From positions 1 through 53,678 of the forward strand of contig CAMFDU010000005.1 of assembly GCA_945949175.1 (NCBI GenBank): a stretch of DNA of 53,678 bases, read 5' to 3'. Numbering within the stretch: position 1 is the stretch's first letter; every line of letters starts with the position of its first letter. Below, piece after piece: positions 1 to 8,415 of this stretch. Position numbers and translations under genes: made by a program. This stretch comes from Gulosibacter massiliensis (lineage in GTDB: Bacteria > Actinomycetota > Actinomycetes > Actinomycetales > Microbacteriaceae). The notes beneath the pieces are model-generated. The model saw only the letters and a program-made list of their open reading frames with translations. It was not told the DNA's origin and made no database searches.

Positions 1-86
1 GGATGCTCAACCGACTTCTCGGGATGTGGAATAAAATTTCCTGACGTGACGAACACAACCTGACCACCGACACAACGGGGAAACCG

Positions 87-1130
87 TCAATTGTCGTGAA
101 TTCCCGCTTGTCGAAACCACTCAGTCCACTCGGAGGACAGCGCCTCTGCACCTAATTTCTCGCGGAAACTGAGATTCGACGGTTGATAAAACTCGACGAT
201 GTCCTTTCGCTCCTGCGGATGAACTTCCCAGCGAGGACTCTTTATGATCCGAGCGAACATCGCCAATGCGATCCTGGCGAATTCATATGCACGGAATTGG
301 AGGCTGTCTCGCCGTAAACGTTTACGAGAAGAACGAAAGGCTACTTTTTTGTAGAGCCCAATGGCCGCAATTTCAAAACGAGACGGAGTGACGTTGCCGA
401 CGCTATCAACCGGTTCACCAAGGTTTGCTCGAACCCCTACCGCTGTCAGGATTCGATAAAAAAGGTTTTGCGTGCCACGATCGGACTCGAGGAACGGGAC
501 CACGATGACGTGCACCCGCGGGTCGCGTGATTCCCACCGATCAAGAATGCTTGCGAAATCGAACTGGTTGGCAAGATTCTCATTGGACAGAAAAGTTGAC
601 ACTCGAGCATCCCGCGCCTTGGGGTGAGACGCCGCTTTCAATCGCTGGCTAATCGCCGACTTAACGATAAATTGTTGCGCGCGAGCCACAAAGACATAAT
701 CAACGGCATCAAACCGTGCCAAAAGATCAGACGTCAAATCGCCCGGGCCTGTGCGTCGAGACAGCGCTTCCTCGACAAAAAAGACCGTTGTATTCGACTT
801 TGCGCTGGCACGAAGGTCGTGGGCGAGGTCGTCCAGATAGGTCCGTGCGCCCAAAACGTATTTTGAACCGTTTTTTGCCACACGTGATTCCCCTGACTGA
901 CGGCTCCATTCCAACTTAGGAGCAAGATGCCGGATATGTTCGGGGATAACGATGCGTGACTCGTTGTGAAGGCTGATCTCACGGGGCAATGCGTAAACAA
1001 TGGTTTCGCTGAGATCCCCACGCTCTTGCGAGGCAGTCATTTGTTCTGTGAATGCCGTGGAGCCCGTTTTTATTGGCCCAATGTGGACAACGGCCCGAAG
1101 TTGTGGTTTGCTACCGCGTTTAGTCGCCAT
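87..1130 (-). CDS. Sulfotransferase-like protein
   Basis: The 347-residue protein carries a sulfotransferase-type P-loop near its N-terminus (PIKTGSTAF, residues 19-27), the place where this family binds the 5'-phosphate of the sulfate donor PAPS. A later stretch (VFVARAQQF...SAISQ, about residues 146-163) lies where the family's 3'-phosphate-binding Arg/Ser segment would be. There is no signal peptide or membrane segment, so it is probably cytoplasmic. It heads the minus strand at the edge of a glycan locus, which suggests sulfation of a surface carbohydrate or lipid, but that is inference. The acceptor is unknown, and only the P-loop half of the fold is recognisable by eye. Confidence 0.7.
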   Translation of the reverse strand: MATKRGSKPQLRAVVHIGPIKTGSTAFTEQMTASQERGDLSETIVYALPREISLHNESRIVIPEHIRHLAPKLEWSRQSGESRVAKNGSKYVLGARTYLDDLAHDLRASAKSNTTVFFVEEALSRRTGPGDLTSDLLARFDAVDYVFVARAQQFIVKSAISQRLKAASHPKARDARVSTFLSNENLANQFDFASILDRWESRDPRVHVIVVPFLESDRGTQNLFYRILTAVGVRANLGEPVDSVGNVTPSRFEIAAIGLYKKVAFRSSRKRLRRDSLQFRAYEFARIALAMFARIIKSPRWEVHPQERKDIVEFYQPSNLSFREKLGAEALSSEWTEWFRQAGIHDN

Positions 1131-1182
1131 TCGCCCATTTTAGTCAACTTCGAACTCCTCACGCCAAGGAGAAGCCGCGGTT

Positions 1183-1210
1183 TTTGCCCACTAAACCCCT
1201 CTGATAGACT
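1183..1210 (+). promoter_or_regulatory. Promoter of tRNA-Arg
   Basis: A -10 hexamer TAGACT (1205-1210) preceded by TG gives an extended -10. A weak -35 TTTGCC lies at 1183-1188 with a 16-base spacer. Transcription would begin near 1217, about 18 bases before the mature tRNA. Confidence 0.45.
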
Positions 1211-1234
1211 CGACGAGTTGTCGAGAGACGACGT

Positions 1235-1307
1235 GCGCCTGTAGCTCAACGGATAGAGTATCTGACTACGGATCAGACGGTTGGGGGTTCGAATCCCTCC
1301 AGGCGCG
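1235..1307 (+). tRNA. tRNA-Arg (ACG)
   Basis: A 73-base cloverleaf with a perfect 7-bp acceptor stem (GCGCCTG with CAGGCGC) and discriminator G1307. The anticodon stem TCTGA/TCAGA encloses the loop CTACGGA with anticodon ACG at 1268-1270, and the T-arm contains GGTTCGAATCC. The CCA end is not encoded. A34 is expected to be deaminated to inosine by TadA, which is encoded in this window at 34136-34594. This is the only RNA gene in the gap 1131-1449; the rest of that gap shows only promoter-like sequence. Confidence 0.97.
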
Positions 1308-1449
1308 CGACACCGCTCATGGCTACATCGTGGCCTAGTAGGTCATTCGGACATGTCATCATTGACATCGTTGCCACCGACCAGCCTGGATTGTTAGTAG
1401 CCTCTTCCCTAACCAGTCAGCTCTAACTCCAGGGTTATACACTCGATAA

Positions 1450-2526
1450 ATGCCTGTGCCTACTGTCAACCATCACGACATTCGACGTTTGCCTCGGTCA
1501 CTTGTTGCCGCGATTTTGTGCCTCGCGCTTGCTACCCTTGGCGTCAGCTGGCTCCAGATTGAATCTCCGAGCCCACCAGCGGGCGATTTGCGGGTAAACA
1601 CGGCTGATGAGGCTATCGGAGCGCGAGCCTTCGTGATTGATCAGATTTTCGGCGAGGATTCCATCTTGTCGAATAGCTCACGCAGCCGTGCGAAGGTCGA
1701 TTGTGATCAGAGTTCGAACATCTTTTGTGGAATGTTCGACAAAGTTGCCGACATTGAAGCACTCACGGTCACCATGGAGTTTGGGCTCACATCACTGGTA
1801 ACCCTGGTCACACCAATGCATTCAGGCAAAATCGTCACCATTTACCATCGCGGACATGCGGGTCCTTCGGTGTTCACTCCGGACTTTACCCCGAGCGTCA
1901 ACGCTCTGCTCAAAGCGGGTCACACTGTCGCGATTATTGCAATGCCGCTTTATCCACCCAACGAGCCAATCGTCACTGTTGGCGACGTGGTTCTTGCGAC
2001 CCATGATGATTTTGAAAAGCTTCCGCGATTTACGCCTTCGGCGGAACTGAAATTCTTCCTTCAACCTGTTTTTCAGACGGTCGAAGACTTTTCGCAACGC
2101 CACCCCGACTGGCAAATTCAATTGGCTGGTCTGAGTGGTGGTGGTTGGACTACTGTGCTGGCTGCAGCGATTGACTCGCGAATTGACCGCTCGGTTTCGA
2201 TTGCTGGATCGATGCCCATCACCACCTGGACGTCGGAAGAGGACGCCGACCGTGAACAAACACTGCCTGGTATCGCTGGCCGGTTAGATTACCAAGACCT
2301 GTATGTGCTGATGACCTACCCAAATCGAAATGCCACGCTGGTCTACAACACTCATGATCCCTGCTGCTTTGCGCCGGGCGAAACTTCGTGGGCCTGGGAA
2401 GAGTCCGTGCGGTCGGCGGCAGGTGAGCTTGGCGGTACTCTCAACGTCTTGTATCAGCAATCGGACCTACATGACATTGGCCAAGAGGGGCTAGGGGCGA
2501 TACTTCTTAACAGCGCTCGTAATTGA
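1450..2526 (+). CDS. Exported or membrane-anchored alpha/beta-hydrolase-like protein
   Basis: The protein has 358 residues. Residues 17-35 form a hydrophobic N-terminal segment after basic residues, consistent with a signal anchor or signal peptide. A nucleophile-elbow motif GLSGGGW sits near residue 228, preceded by a strand (WQIQLA), and a His-Asp-rich segment near the C-terminus (DLHDIGQEG) could supply the catalytic His. This pattern fits an alpha/beta hydrolase (esterase, deacylase or peptidase). Four cysteines, including the CC pair near residue 300, may form disulfides outside the cell. Its position beside a glycan locus suggests action on a surface polymer. The last 36 bases overlap the convergent gene ending at 2491. 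A TATACA box at 1436-1441 lies just upstream of the ATG with no Shine-Dalgarno, so the message may be leaderless. The substrate is unknown. Confidence 0.6.
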   Translation: MPVPTVNHHDIRRLPRSLVAAILCLALATLGVSWLQIESPSPPAGDLRVNTADEAIGARAFVIDQIFGEDSILSNSSRSRAKVDCDQSSNIFCGMFDKVADIEALTVTMEFGLTSLVTLVTPMHSGKIVTIYHRGHAGPSVFTPDFTPSVNALLKAGHTVAIIAMPLYPPNEPIVTVGDVVLATHDDFEKLPRFTPSAELKFFLQPVFQTVEDFSQRHPDWQIQLAGLSGGGWTTVLAAAIDSRIDRSVSIAGSMPITTWTSEEDADREQTLPGIAGRLDYQDLYVLMTYPNRNATLVYNTHDPCCFAPGETSWAWEESVRSAAGELGGTLNVLYQQSDLHDIGQEGLGAILLNSARN

Positions 2527-5268
2527 TCCCGCCTCGTCATACTCAACTATCCCAATCCCCGGAGCCTTTCCGTTTGTTTCATTCAACTCGGTGATGGAAA
2601 CGCGGTCTTTAGGAAAATAGTGCAACAGCCAATTGGTTTTGCGGTCATCGATAAGGATAAACGGCGTCGCAGGGAACAGTCCCTCTGCAGCCGACGAAAG
2701 TTTTGCACAGGGTACCGATGGCAAGATGCGAGGTGCGATAAAAATTGTTCCCTGATCGAGAATGTTGACTGCAGCATCGCGGATGTCGATGACCGGCTGT
2801 GAAATGATGAAGGACTTCGTCGCATTGGATCTCACGACAAGATGCACCGACGTGGTGTCGAGTGGCAGGTCAAACTCGATTTTTGACCACACCGATTTCT
2901 GGGTCACTTCTCCCACCTCCAGCTCGCGAACAATTGTCCGCGCGTCAGCGTTGTGGGCAACTATCTTGATGTTGGCACCAAATTGGATCTCATTTTCCGA
3001 GGAATTGAACCACAGGGCAAACGTGTCGTTGTCGTTACGCGATGCAGGAACCAGGTAGTCACTGGTCGACAGCGCTTTCCCGCCATTCGGAGCAGTTTTC
3101 CAACCGTCAACACCTTCGAAGCCAAGAGTTTTTGTGTGAGTCGGCCGCATCAACATTTGTTCGCTGTCAACGGCAGGGATCGCGACAAGGGGCGTGATTC
3201 CGGTTGTGAAATTTTTGGCGTTTCCCAGCGAACCACACGAGCCAGGGTTTTGGTGTGTCAACTCATCGACGTTCTGTCCCAAAATTGTCCAACCAAGCCC
3301 TGCACCCGTTTTCACCAAATAGGTATCCGCGAAAATCCACGCTCCCGATGCGGCGCTGGGAAACAGAAGGCCAATAATCGCGATAGAGGCTCCCACCGCT
3401 CGTGGTTTACGTCGTTCGAGCGGACGCTGATCGAGCCACGCTCCGATGGCCGCCAGGATCAATGCTCCACCCAACCACAACCATTGGGTATCCGGACCTG
3501 CAACTGCTTCGGTGAAACGATGCCACGTCTTTACAGAATAATCCAGCGCACCCCAATCGCCAAAACGTGCCAGCGAAACACCCGCCATCAACAAAATGAC
3601 GGGGAGGATCACGGAGAATCGCGGCCGCGACCATTCTTCGGCTGACTTGTCAAACTGGACCAAGAGAAGTGTCAACAGAGCCGCAGGAATTGCCAGCACA
3701 GCGATGTGCCAACCCCATTTACTCGACGTCAACAGCAACCCAAAGGGAGACAACATCAGGATTATCAATAACTGACGATTCATGCCTTGCAAACTCCGCA
3801 CCGAAGAGATGCTCAGCGCGAGGAGCGCAATCGCGAGGAGTGCTGCAAATCGACGCGCCCCACTCATCACGCTTGCAATCTGACCAACCCGGAAGAATTC
3901 GTCGAGCCGATTTGAATAAGCATCGTCACTGAAATCACGGGCACCGGCGATTACGGTGGTCAGGTCATATCCAACAAAAAAGAATGCAAGGGTTGAGGCG
4001 ACGACGGCAATTCCGACGACTGTCAGCTCAAGTGAAGGCCGCCATCGTTCTTTGTGGAGGACAAAGACAACCAGCACAAGGAATCCCAGTAAGGCGACAA
4101 ACCCGGACTGGTGTGTAGCTGCAGCGAGTCCAGCAAAAGCCCCAGCTCCATACAAATGAGGCGTTGAATTCGACGACATGTAACGAACGACGAAGTAAAA
4201 GCATGCCGCCGTGAAGAGCCCAACCCAACTTTCGGCGCGTAATGACGTGCCAATCACCGCCGCAATGGACACAAAAACCGCCGCCGAAAGCCAAACGGAG
4301 AGCGCCGTGATCTGAGGTCTGAGCCTCACCGCGGTTGCCAACACGACCAACCACGAAACCCATAGAACAACAACGACAATCAATCTGAGCCCCAGATAGC
4401 TGACGCCATTTCTTATGAACAAACTCAACACAAACTCGGTGAAGAATCCTTGTGGCAACCAGGCGTTCGAGTGGAGGAAAAAATCGCCCAGATACCCGGT
4501 CTGAAGAAACTGAGTGACTCGTTGAATCACCCATCCGTCGTCATAGTACATAGGTATTGCCAGCGCAGCGATGGCCAGTGTTGCCAAAACGCCTAAGTTT
4601 TGCGGCCAGAACGACCGAAGCCTCGACGCTTGCTGCTCATCTGAGGTTGATCTAATGCGAAAAGCAAACGCAGACCCGATGGCCAGCCCAATCGCGATAC
4701 CAGCGAGTATCCAACGCCGAAGATCAAAATCTAGCGAGGACGGACGTGTGGTCATGGCGACCGTGAGGTTGTCCAGCGCAGGCGTCAGTGCATTAAGTTC
4801 CCTTATGACGGGAAAATTCTTGAAACTCAGTTTCGCTGAGGACCACTCCTGGGTAGAGCGATTGGACAGTACAGCGATGCCGTCGTGACCCTTGAACGTG
4901 AATCTGATCGAATCGCCATCAGAAGCGGGAACGGGGCCGAGCCGGGTTTTTCCAGACTTTGCGTAAACTGTGCCTTCCGTGCAGTAAAGACTGAAGCCAC
5001 CGGTGCTGAGAATACTCCGATCGTCAGCACCGCAGCGAAACGTTGTATCGGCCATCAAAGTCTGAGGCCAACTGCGATCAAGCGGGAAGGCGCCAGAATC
5101 AGTAGATTCTGTGGGGTTCCATTGGTAGGTCACTGACGTCGTCAACAACGGCAAAATCATCAAGGCGACGGAAACGAGAAACGCGGCGACCGCAAGAACC
5201 AAACCCCAAACCGCTCGATTGAGGCCGCGCAATCGAGCAATCAGTTCTTTACTGGTTTTGGAAATCAA
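2491..5268 (-). CDS. Emb-like arabinosyltransferase candidate (GT-C membrane glycosyltransferase)
   Basis: A large polytopic membrane protein of about 925 residues. After one N-terminal membrane helix there is a roughly 140-residue extracytoplasmic domain, then a run of a dozen or so helices, then a C-terminal extracytoplasmic domain of about 250 residues with beta-rich, carbohydrate-binding-like sequence. A DDG motif follows the helix LAIPMYY at the expected position of the GT-C catalytic loop. This layout matches the EmbA/B/C arabinosyltransferases, which use decaprenyl-phospho-arabinose. The frame is open from 5331, but TTG at 5268-5266 is preferred: AAAGG stands 6 bases before it and the overlap with the upstream gene falls from 83 to 20 bases. 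Donor and polymer are inferred from layout only. Confidence 0.6.
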   Translation of the reverse strand: MISKTSKELIARLRGLNRAVWGLVLAVAAFLVSVALMILPLLTTSVTYQWNPTESTDSGAFPLDRSWPQTLMADTTFRCGADDRSILSTGGFSLYCTEGTVYAKSGKTRLGPVPASDGDSIRFTFKGHDGIAVLSNRSTQEWSSAKLSFKNFPVIRELNALTPALDNLTVAMTTRPSSLDFDLRRWILAGIAIGLAIGSAFAFRIRSTSDEQQASRLRSFWPQNLGVLATLAIAALAIPMYYDDGWVIQRVTQFLQTGYLGDFFLHSNAWLPQGFFTEFVLSLFIRNGVSYLGLRLIVVVVLWVSWLVVLATAVRLRPQITALSVWLSAAVFVSIAAVIGTSLRAESWVGLFTAACFYFVVRYMSSNSTPHLYGAGAFAGLAAATHQSGFVALLGFLVLVVFVLHKERWRPSLELTVVGIAVVASTLAFFFVGYDLTTVIAGARDFSDDAYSNRLDEFFRVGQIASVMSGARRFAALLAIALLALSISSVRSLQGMNRQLLIILMLSPFGLLLTSSKWGWHIAVLAIPAALLTLLLVQFDKSAEEWSRPRFSVILPVILLMAGVSLARFGDWGALDYSVKTWHRFTEAVAGPDTQWLWLGGALILAAIGAWLDQRPLERRKPRAVGASIAIIGLLFPSAASGAWIFADTYLVKTGAGLGWTILGQNVDELTHQNPGSCGSLGNAKNFTTGITPLVAIPAVDSEQMLMRPTHTKTLGFEGVDGWKTAPNGGKALSTSDYLVPASRNDNDTFALWFNSSENEIQFGANIKIVAHNADARTIVRELEVGEVTQKSVWSKIEFDLPLDTTSVHLVVRSNATKSFIISQPVIDIRDAAVNILDQGTIFIAPRILPSVPCAKLSSAAEGLFPATPFILIDDRKTNWLLHYFPKDRVSITELNETNGKAPGIGIVEYDEAGSITSAVKKYRP

Positions 5269-7405
5269 AACGTACCTTTGATGTGACTGGCGTTCGCTTG
5301 CCAGTTTTGAGCATCGGAATCTCGCGGACAAACCTGACCTTTATGTCAGTGTTCCCAACATAACCTTTCAATTCTTCAATCGCACGCTGCCAAGCAATCG
5401 GATCCCAGCCATTGTTTTTCACCACAAGCAAATCGAATGCGCCACGAACTTTCTGGACGACTTGGAAATGGGAAATCTGACTCTCGTGGTCCTTGAAAAA
5501 ATGTGCAAAAAAAGCTCCTGGGATCCAACGACCATTTGCACAGTGAACCAAAGCCTGTGTACGACCCTCGATTTTGCCGATGAGGCTCATCGACCGGCCA
5601 CACGGGCAATTCGCGCGTTTAGGCTGTACCGCCAAATCGCCGATTCGGTAACGAATCATTGGAACGGCAAAGTTGTTCAAATCAGTAATCACCACTTCGC
5701 CAGTTTCGTCTGCCGAGGCGGGCATCCCCTCTTTGAGCAGTTCGAGGACGTAACTTTCGTCCATGACGTGTCGGGATCCCTTCTCGCATTCATACGCAAT
5801 CCCCGAAAACTCACGTGCTCCATATTTGTCGAACACCCTGGTTCCAAGAGCGGTTTCAATCTCTTGTCGTGTCTGCGTGGTGAGCATTTGGGCAGACGAG
5901 ATAATTCCCTTGGGTTGATGCTCAATAGATCTTCCGGCACGAAGGAAACTCGAAATAAGGTTGAGGGACTCGGCATAGCCGTCGATCAACACGGGCTTAA
6001 ACGACTCTATTGATTTAATAAGTCCCGTAAGCGATTCTTCGGTCATTTCAAAAGCTGGGACAAAGCGTCGCCTTAACAACCAGGCATCGAATTTCTCGCG
6101 CATTGATTGGGTCCAACTCATACCGAGCGTTTGATGCCACAATCTCATTTGCCGATCGCCTATGCGCCAACCGGTCCATTCGGCCGCTCTGAGGGTGCTG
6201 CCGGCCCGAATCTCTAGTTGCGACTGTTCTCCATAACTTATCGAGGGACGTCCCGTCGACCCGCTGGTCACAATCTTGTGAGTGGTTTTCCAATTCGAAT
6301 TTCGAGCAAACATTGCGAAGTGAACATTTTTTGCAAGATCGTCCTTTGAAAGCAATGGCAGTTTTCGAATATCATCGAGCGTTTCGATTTCTTCCGGCAT
6401 GACACCAGCCTTATTCATTGCGTCACGGTAATAGGGAACGTTGACGTACGCGTGCCACACAATTCGAATTAGCTGTCGCGTCCGGAAATCATTTAGCTGG
6501 TCCGCGCTCGCATACTGCGTCTTCCGCAATGCGATAAACACTTCCTTCGATGACGGGCGAAGCAGCCAAGCATGCAGGGGCATGGTGGCGTAATAGAAAT
6601 CTAGTAGGAGTTTTCTCAACCCACGATATGGCTGTCGTTCGCTGAACTGCTTCGAAAACTCAATCAGCGCCAACCGAGCAGGATGCTGCCGAGTCTTGAA
6701 TTCTGTTATTCCGCGTAAGACATCGCGCATCACCTGTAGATAAACCCGAAGAAACTTTCCGTCTTCAAAAACAGAAGAACCTCGGTTGCGCGGAACAAAA
6801 GGTGCAAAAATTTCAGAGCAGACATATCCCCTTGAGAGCGCGCTGACTCGAACGAACGTGTGCGGGAATCTGTAGGTACCGTGCAGATTGAAGATATCTG
6901 CGGCAACAGTTTTCGGGGCGATGAAAAACCCTGATTTGCTGTCGTGCGCGTTGTCGCGATAAAGCCAATTGAGAATCCCGTTCAGGGCCTTGGTCGAACG
7001 AGTTCGTCTAACGTCGAACTCGGACGGTGTCACTCGTGCGGCTTGCACAAAATGGGCCTCGCGACGTTGCATCTGATGCCACAGGTCGGCTATCACTTCC
7101 GGCGGATTCTGTAAATCAGAATCCATGAATAAAGCGAATCGACCTTTGGCCACCGAAAGTCCAGACTTCCAACTTTGGAAGATTCCACGATTGGTGTCGT
7201 GACGTGATGTCACCACCCTGATCGCTTTTTGATCGGCAAGTTTTTTTATGACGCGCGGAGTGTCGTCGGTGCTCCCATCATCCACAAAAATGATTTCAGC
7301 GTCGATTCCCAGTCTCGCAATCGTCGAAGAAATGCGCGCATGCAGTTCGACTAAATTGTCCTGCTCATTTAGACACGGCAGGATGACGCTCAAATCTTTG
7401 GTCAC
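5249..7405 (-). CDS. Fusion of GT2 glycosyltransferase and PaaK/CapK-type adenylate-forming enzyme
   Basis: A 718-residue two-domain protein. Residues 1 to about 235 are a GT-A family 2 glycosyltransferase of the dolichyl-phosphate-mannose-synthase type, with DDGSTDD at 42-48 and the metal-binding DSDLQNP at 95-101. Residues of about 290-718 resemble phenylacetate-CoA ligase/CapK: the phosphate-binding TSGSTGRP at 380-387, YGARE at 528-532, YRIGD at 586-590 and a CPCGR motif at 600-604. CapK-type proteins occur in capsule loci, often beside glycosyltransferases, so activation of an acyl group for transfer to a glycan is plausible but inferred. The start overlaps the stop of the upstream epimerase (ATGA), indicating translational coupling. 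Confidence 0.75.
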   Translation of the reverse strand: MTKDLSVILPCLNEQDNLVELHARISSTIARLGIDAEIIFVDDGSTDDTPRVIKKLADQKAIRVVTSRHDTNRGIFQSWKSGLSVAKGRFALFMDSDLQNPPEVIADLWHQMQRREAHFVQAARVTPSEFDVRRTRSTKALNGILNWLYRDNAHDSKSGFFIAPKTVAADIFNLHGTYRFPHTFVRVSALSRGYVCSEIFAPFVPRNRGSSVFEDGKFLRVYLQVMRDVLRGITEFKTRQHPARLALIEFSKQFSERQPYRGLRKLLLDFYYATMPLHAWLLRPSSKEVFIALRKTQYASADQLNDFRTRQLIRIVWHAYVNVPYYRDAMNKAGVMPEEIETLDDIRKLPLLSKDDLAKNVHFAMFARNSNWKTTHKIVTSGSTGRPSISYGEQSQLEIRAGSTLRAAEWTGWRIGDRQMRLWHQTLGMSWTQSMREKFDAWLLRRRFVPAFEMTEESLTGLIKSIESFKPVLIDGYAESLNLISSFLRAGRSIEHQPKGIISSAQMLTTQTRQEIETALGTRVFDKYGAREFSGIAYECEKGSRHVMDESYVLELLKEGMPASADETGEVVITDLNNFAVPMIRYRIGDLAVQPKRANCPCGRSMSLIGKIEGRTQALVHCANGRWIPGAFFAHFFKDHESQISHFQVVQKVRGAFDLLVVKNNGWDPIAWQRAIEELKGYVGNTDIKVRFVREIPMLKTGKRTPVTSKVRFDFQNQ

Positions 7406-8331
7406 GCAACACCTCTATTACGGCTGTTCCAGACCCGCTCTAATCCCTTGTCGAAAGAAACCTCTGGTGTCCAGCCCAACACTGACGTCGTGAAATCAAT
7501 CGACGCCACACGGCTCGTTCCAGCGGTCCAATCCGGTTCGACATGCACCGGGACCAGTTGGGAACCGGAAACGGTCACCATCTTTTCGATTACCGTGTTG
7601 ATTTTTAGACCGAAACCACTTCCAAGGTTGACGAGAACGTTTTCTGGATGGTCGGCCAACATTCTTAACCCTCGAACCACGTCGTCTACGAATATGTAGT
7701 CCAGAGTCTGGTTTCCGTCACCCCTAATCAAGGGCTGTTCGCCCGCAGCAATCCGTTCAAAGTTTGAGAAGATTACGGATTTGTAGCCGCCCTCGGCGAA
7801 TTGGCCGGGGCCGTAAACAAAAAACAGTCGCGCGACCGCCCAATTGAGTTGGCTCGCGAAATCTTTGGTCTTCAAAACATGTTCTCCGAACAATTTCGAA
7901 CTGCCGTACACCGTGATCGGATTGGGAACATCGGAAACACTCATTGCTTTGGGACCGATCGAGCCGTAGGCATAGAGACTTGAGGTGTAGACCAATTTGC
8001 GAATACATCGCTCTGCTGCCACACGGGCAAGATTGAGCGTGGCATATCCGTTGGCAGAGAGCAGACTTTGTTCTGTTACCCCCGGGGTGTTGTATTTGCG
8101 AGCCGCTAAGTGGTAGACAACGTCGACGTCATCCAGCAGGTCACCCCAGTCGTTGATCGAAAGATCAGCGATATCGGCGACAACGAGTTCGCAGTCGAGA
8201 GGTAGACGCTCAGTTTCCCCGGTCTCGCCCGAATCGATAACCCTGACCTTGACGCCGGATTTAAGCAAATCATTCACGAGGTGTCGACCTATGAAACCTG
8301 CGCCACCCGTAACAAGAGCGGTTGTATTCAT
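7402..8331 (-). CDS. NAD-dependent sugar-nucleotide epimerase/dehydratase
   Basis: An extended short-chain dehydrogenase of 309 residues. The Rossmann motif TGGAGFIG is at residues 8-15, the catalytic YxxxK is Y142-K146, and a serine-rich TSS precedes it near 116-118. Family members interconvert or dehydrate NDP-sugars (UDP-glucose 4-epimerase and relatives), and the length is normal for the group. It is the first gene of a minus-strand run with the GT2-PaaK fusion and the Emb-like protein, so it probably makes a sugar donor for that glycan. The exact sugar cannot be read from the sequence. It is divergent from a second epimerase across an 84-base gap. Confidence 0.82.
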   Translation of the reverse strand: MNTTALVTGGAGFIGRHLVNDLLKSGVKVRVIDSGETGETERLPLDCELVVADIADLSINDWGDLLDDVDVVYHLAARKYNTPGVTEQSLLSANGYATLNLARVAAERCIRKLVYTSSLYAYGSIGPKAMSVSDVPNPITVYGSSKLFGEHVLKTKDFASQLNWAVARLFFVYGPGQFAEGGYKSVIFSNFERIAAGEQPLIRGDGNQTLDYIFVDDVVRGLRMLADHPENVLVNLGSGFGLKINTVIEKMVTVSGSQLVPVHVEPDWTAGTSRVASIDFTTSVLGWTPEVSFDKGLERVWNSRNRGVA

Positions 8332-8386
8332 GACTCTTCTAACTCTCTAAAATTCGCCTTACTCGAATGTTACTCCCATTATGTTT

Positions 8387-8395
8387 GGGGGGGGG
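8387..8395. repeat. Nine-G homopolymer in a divergent promoter region
   Basis: Nine consecutive G on the plus strand lie in the 84-base gap between two divergent epimerase genes, 20 bases before the ATG at 8416. A TATGTT box (8380-8385) sits just upstream, so the tract would fall at or near the transcription start of the plus-strand gene. Such tracts are prone to slippage. Confidence 0.6.
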
Positions 8396-8415
8396 CTGAA
8401 TAGAAAGGTTCGAAA

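Noticed and set aside
1-56. Possible start of a minus-strand gene running out of the left edge (GTG at 56)
   Set aside because: Two different frames stay open over only 18 codons, so neither can be called; I see no other feature in 1-86.
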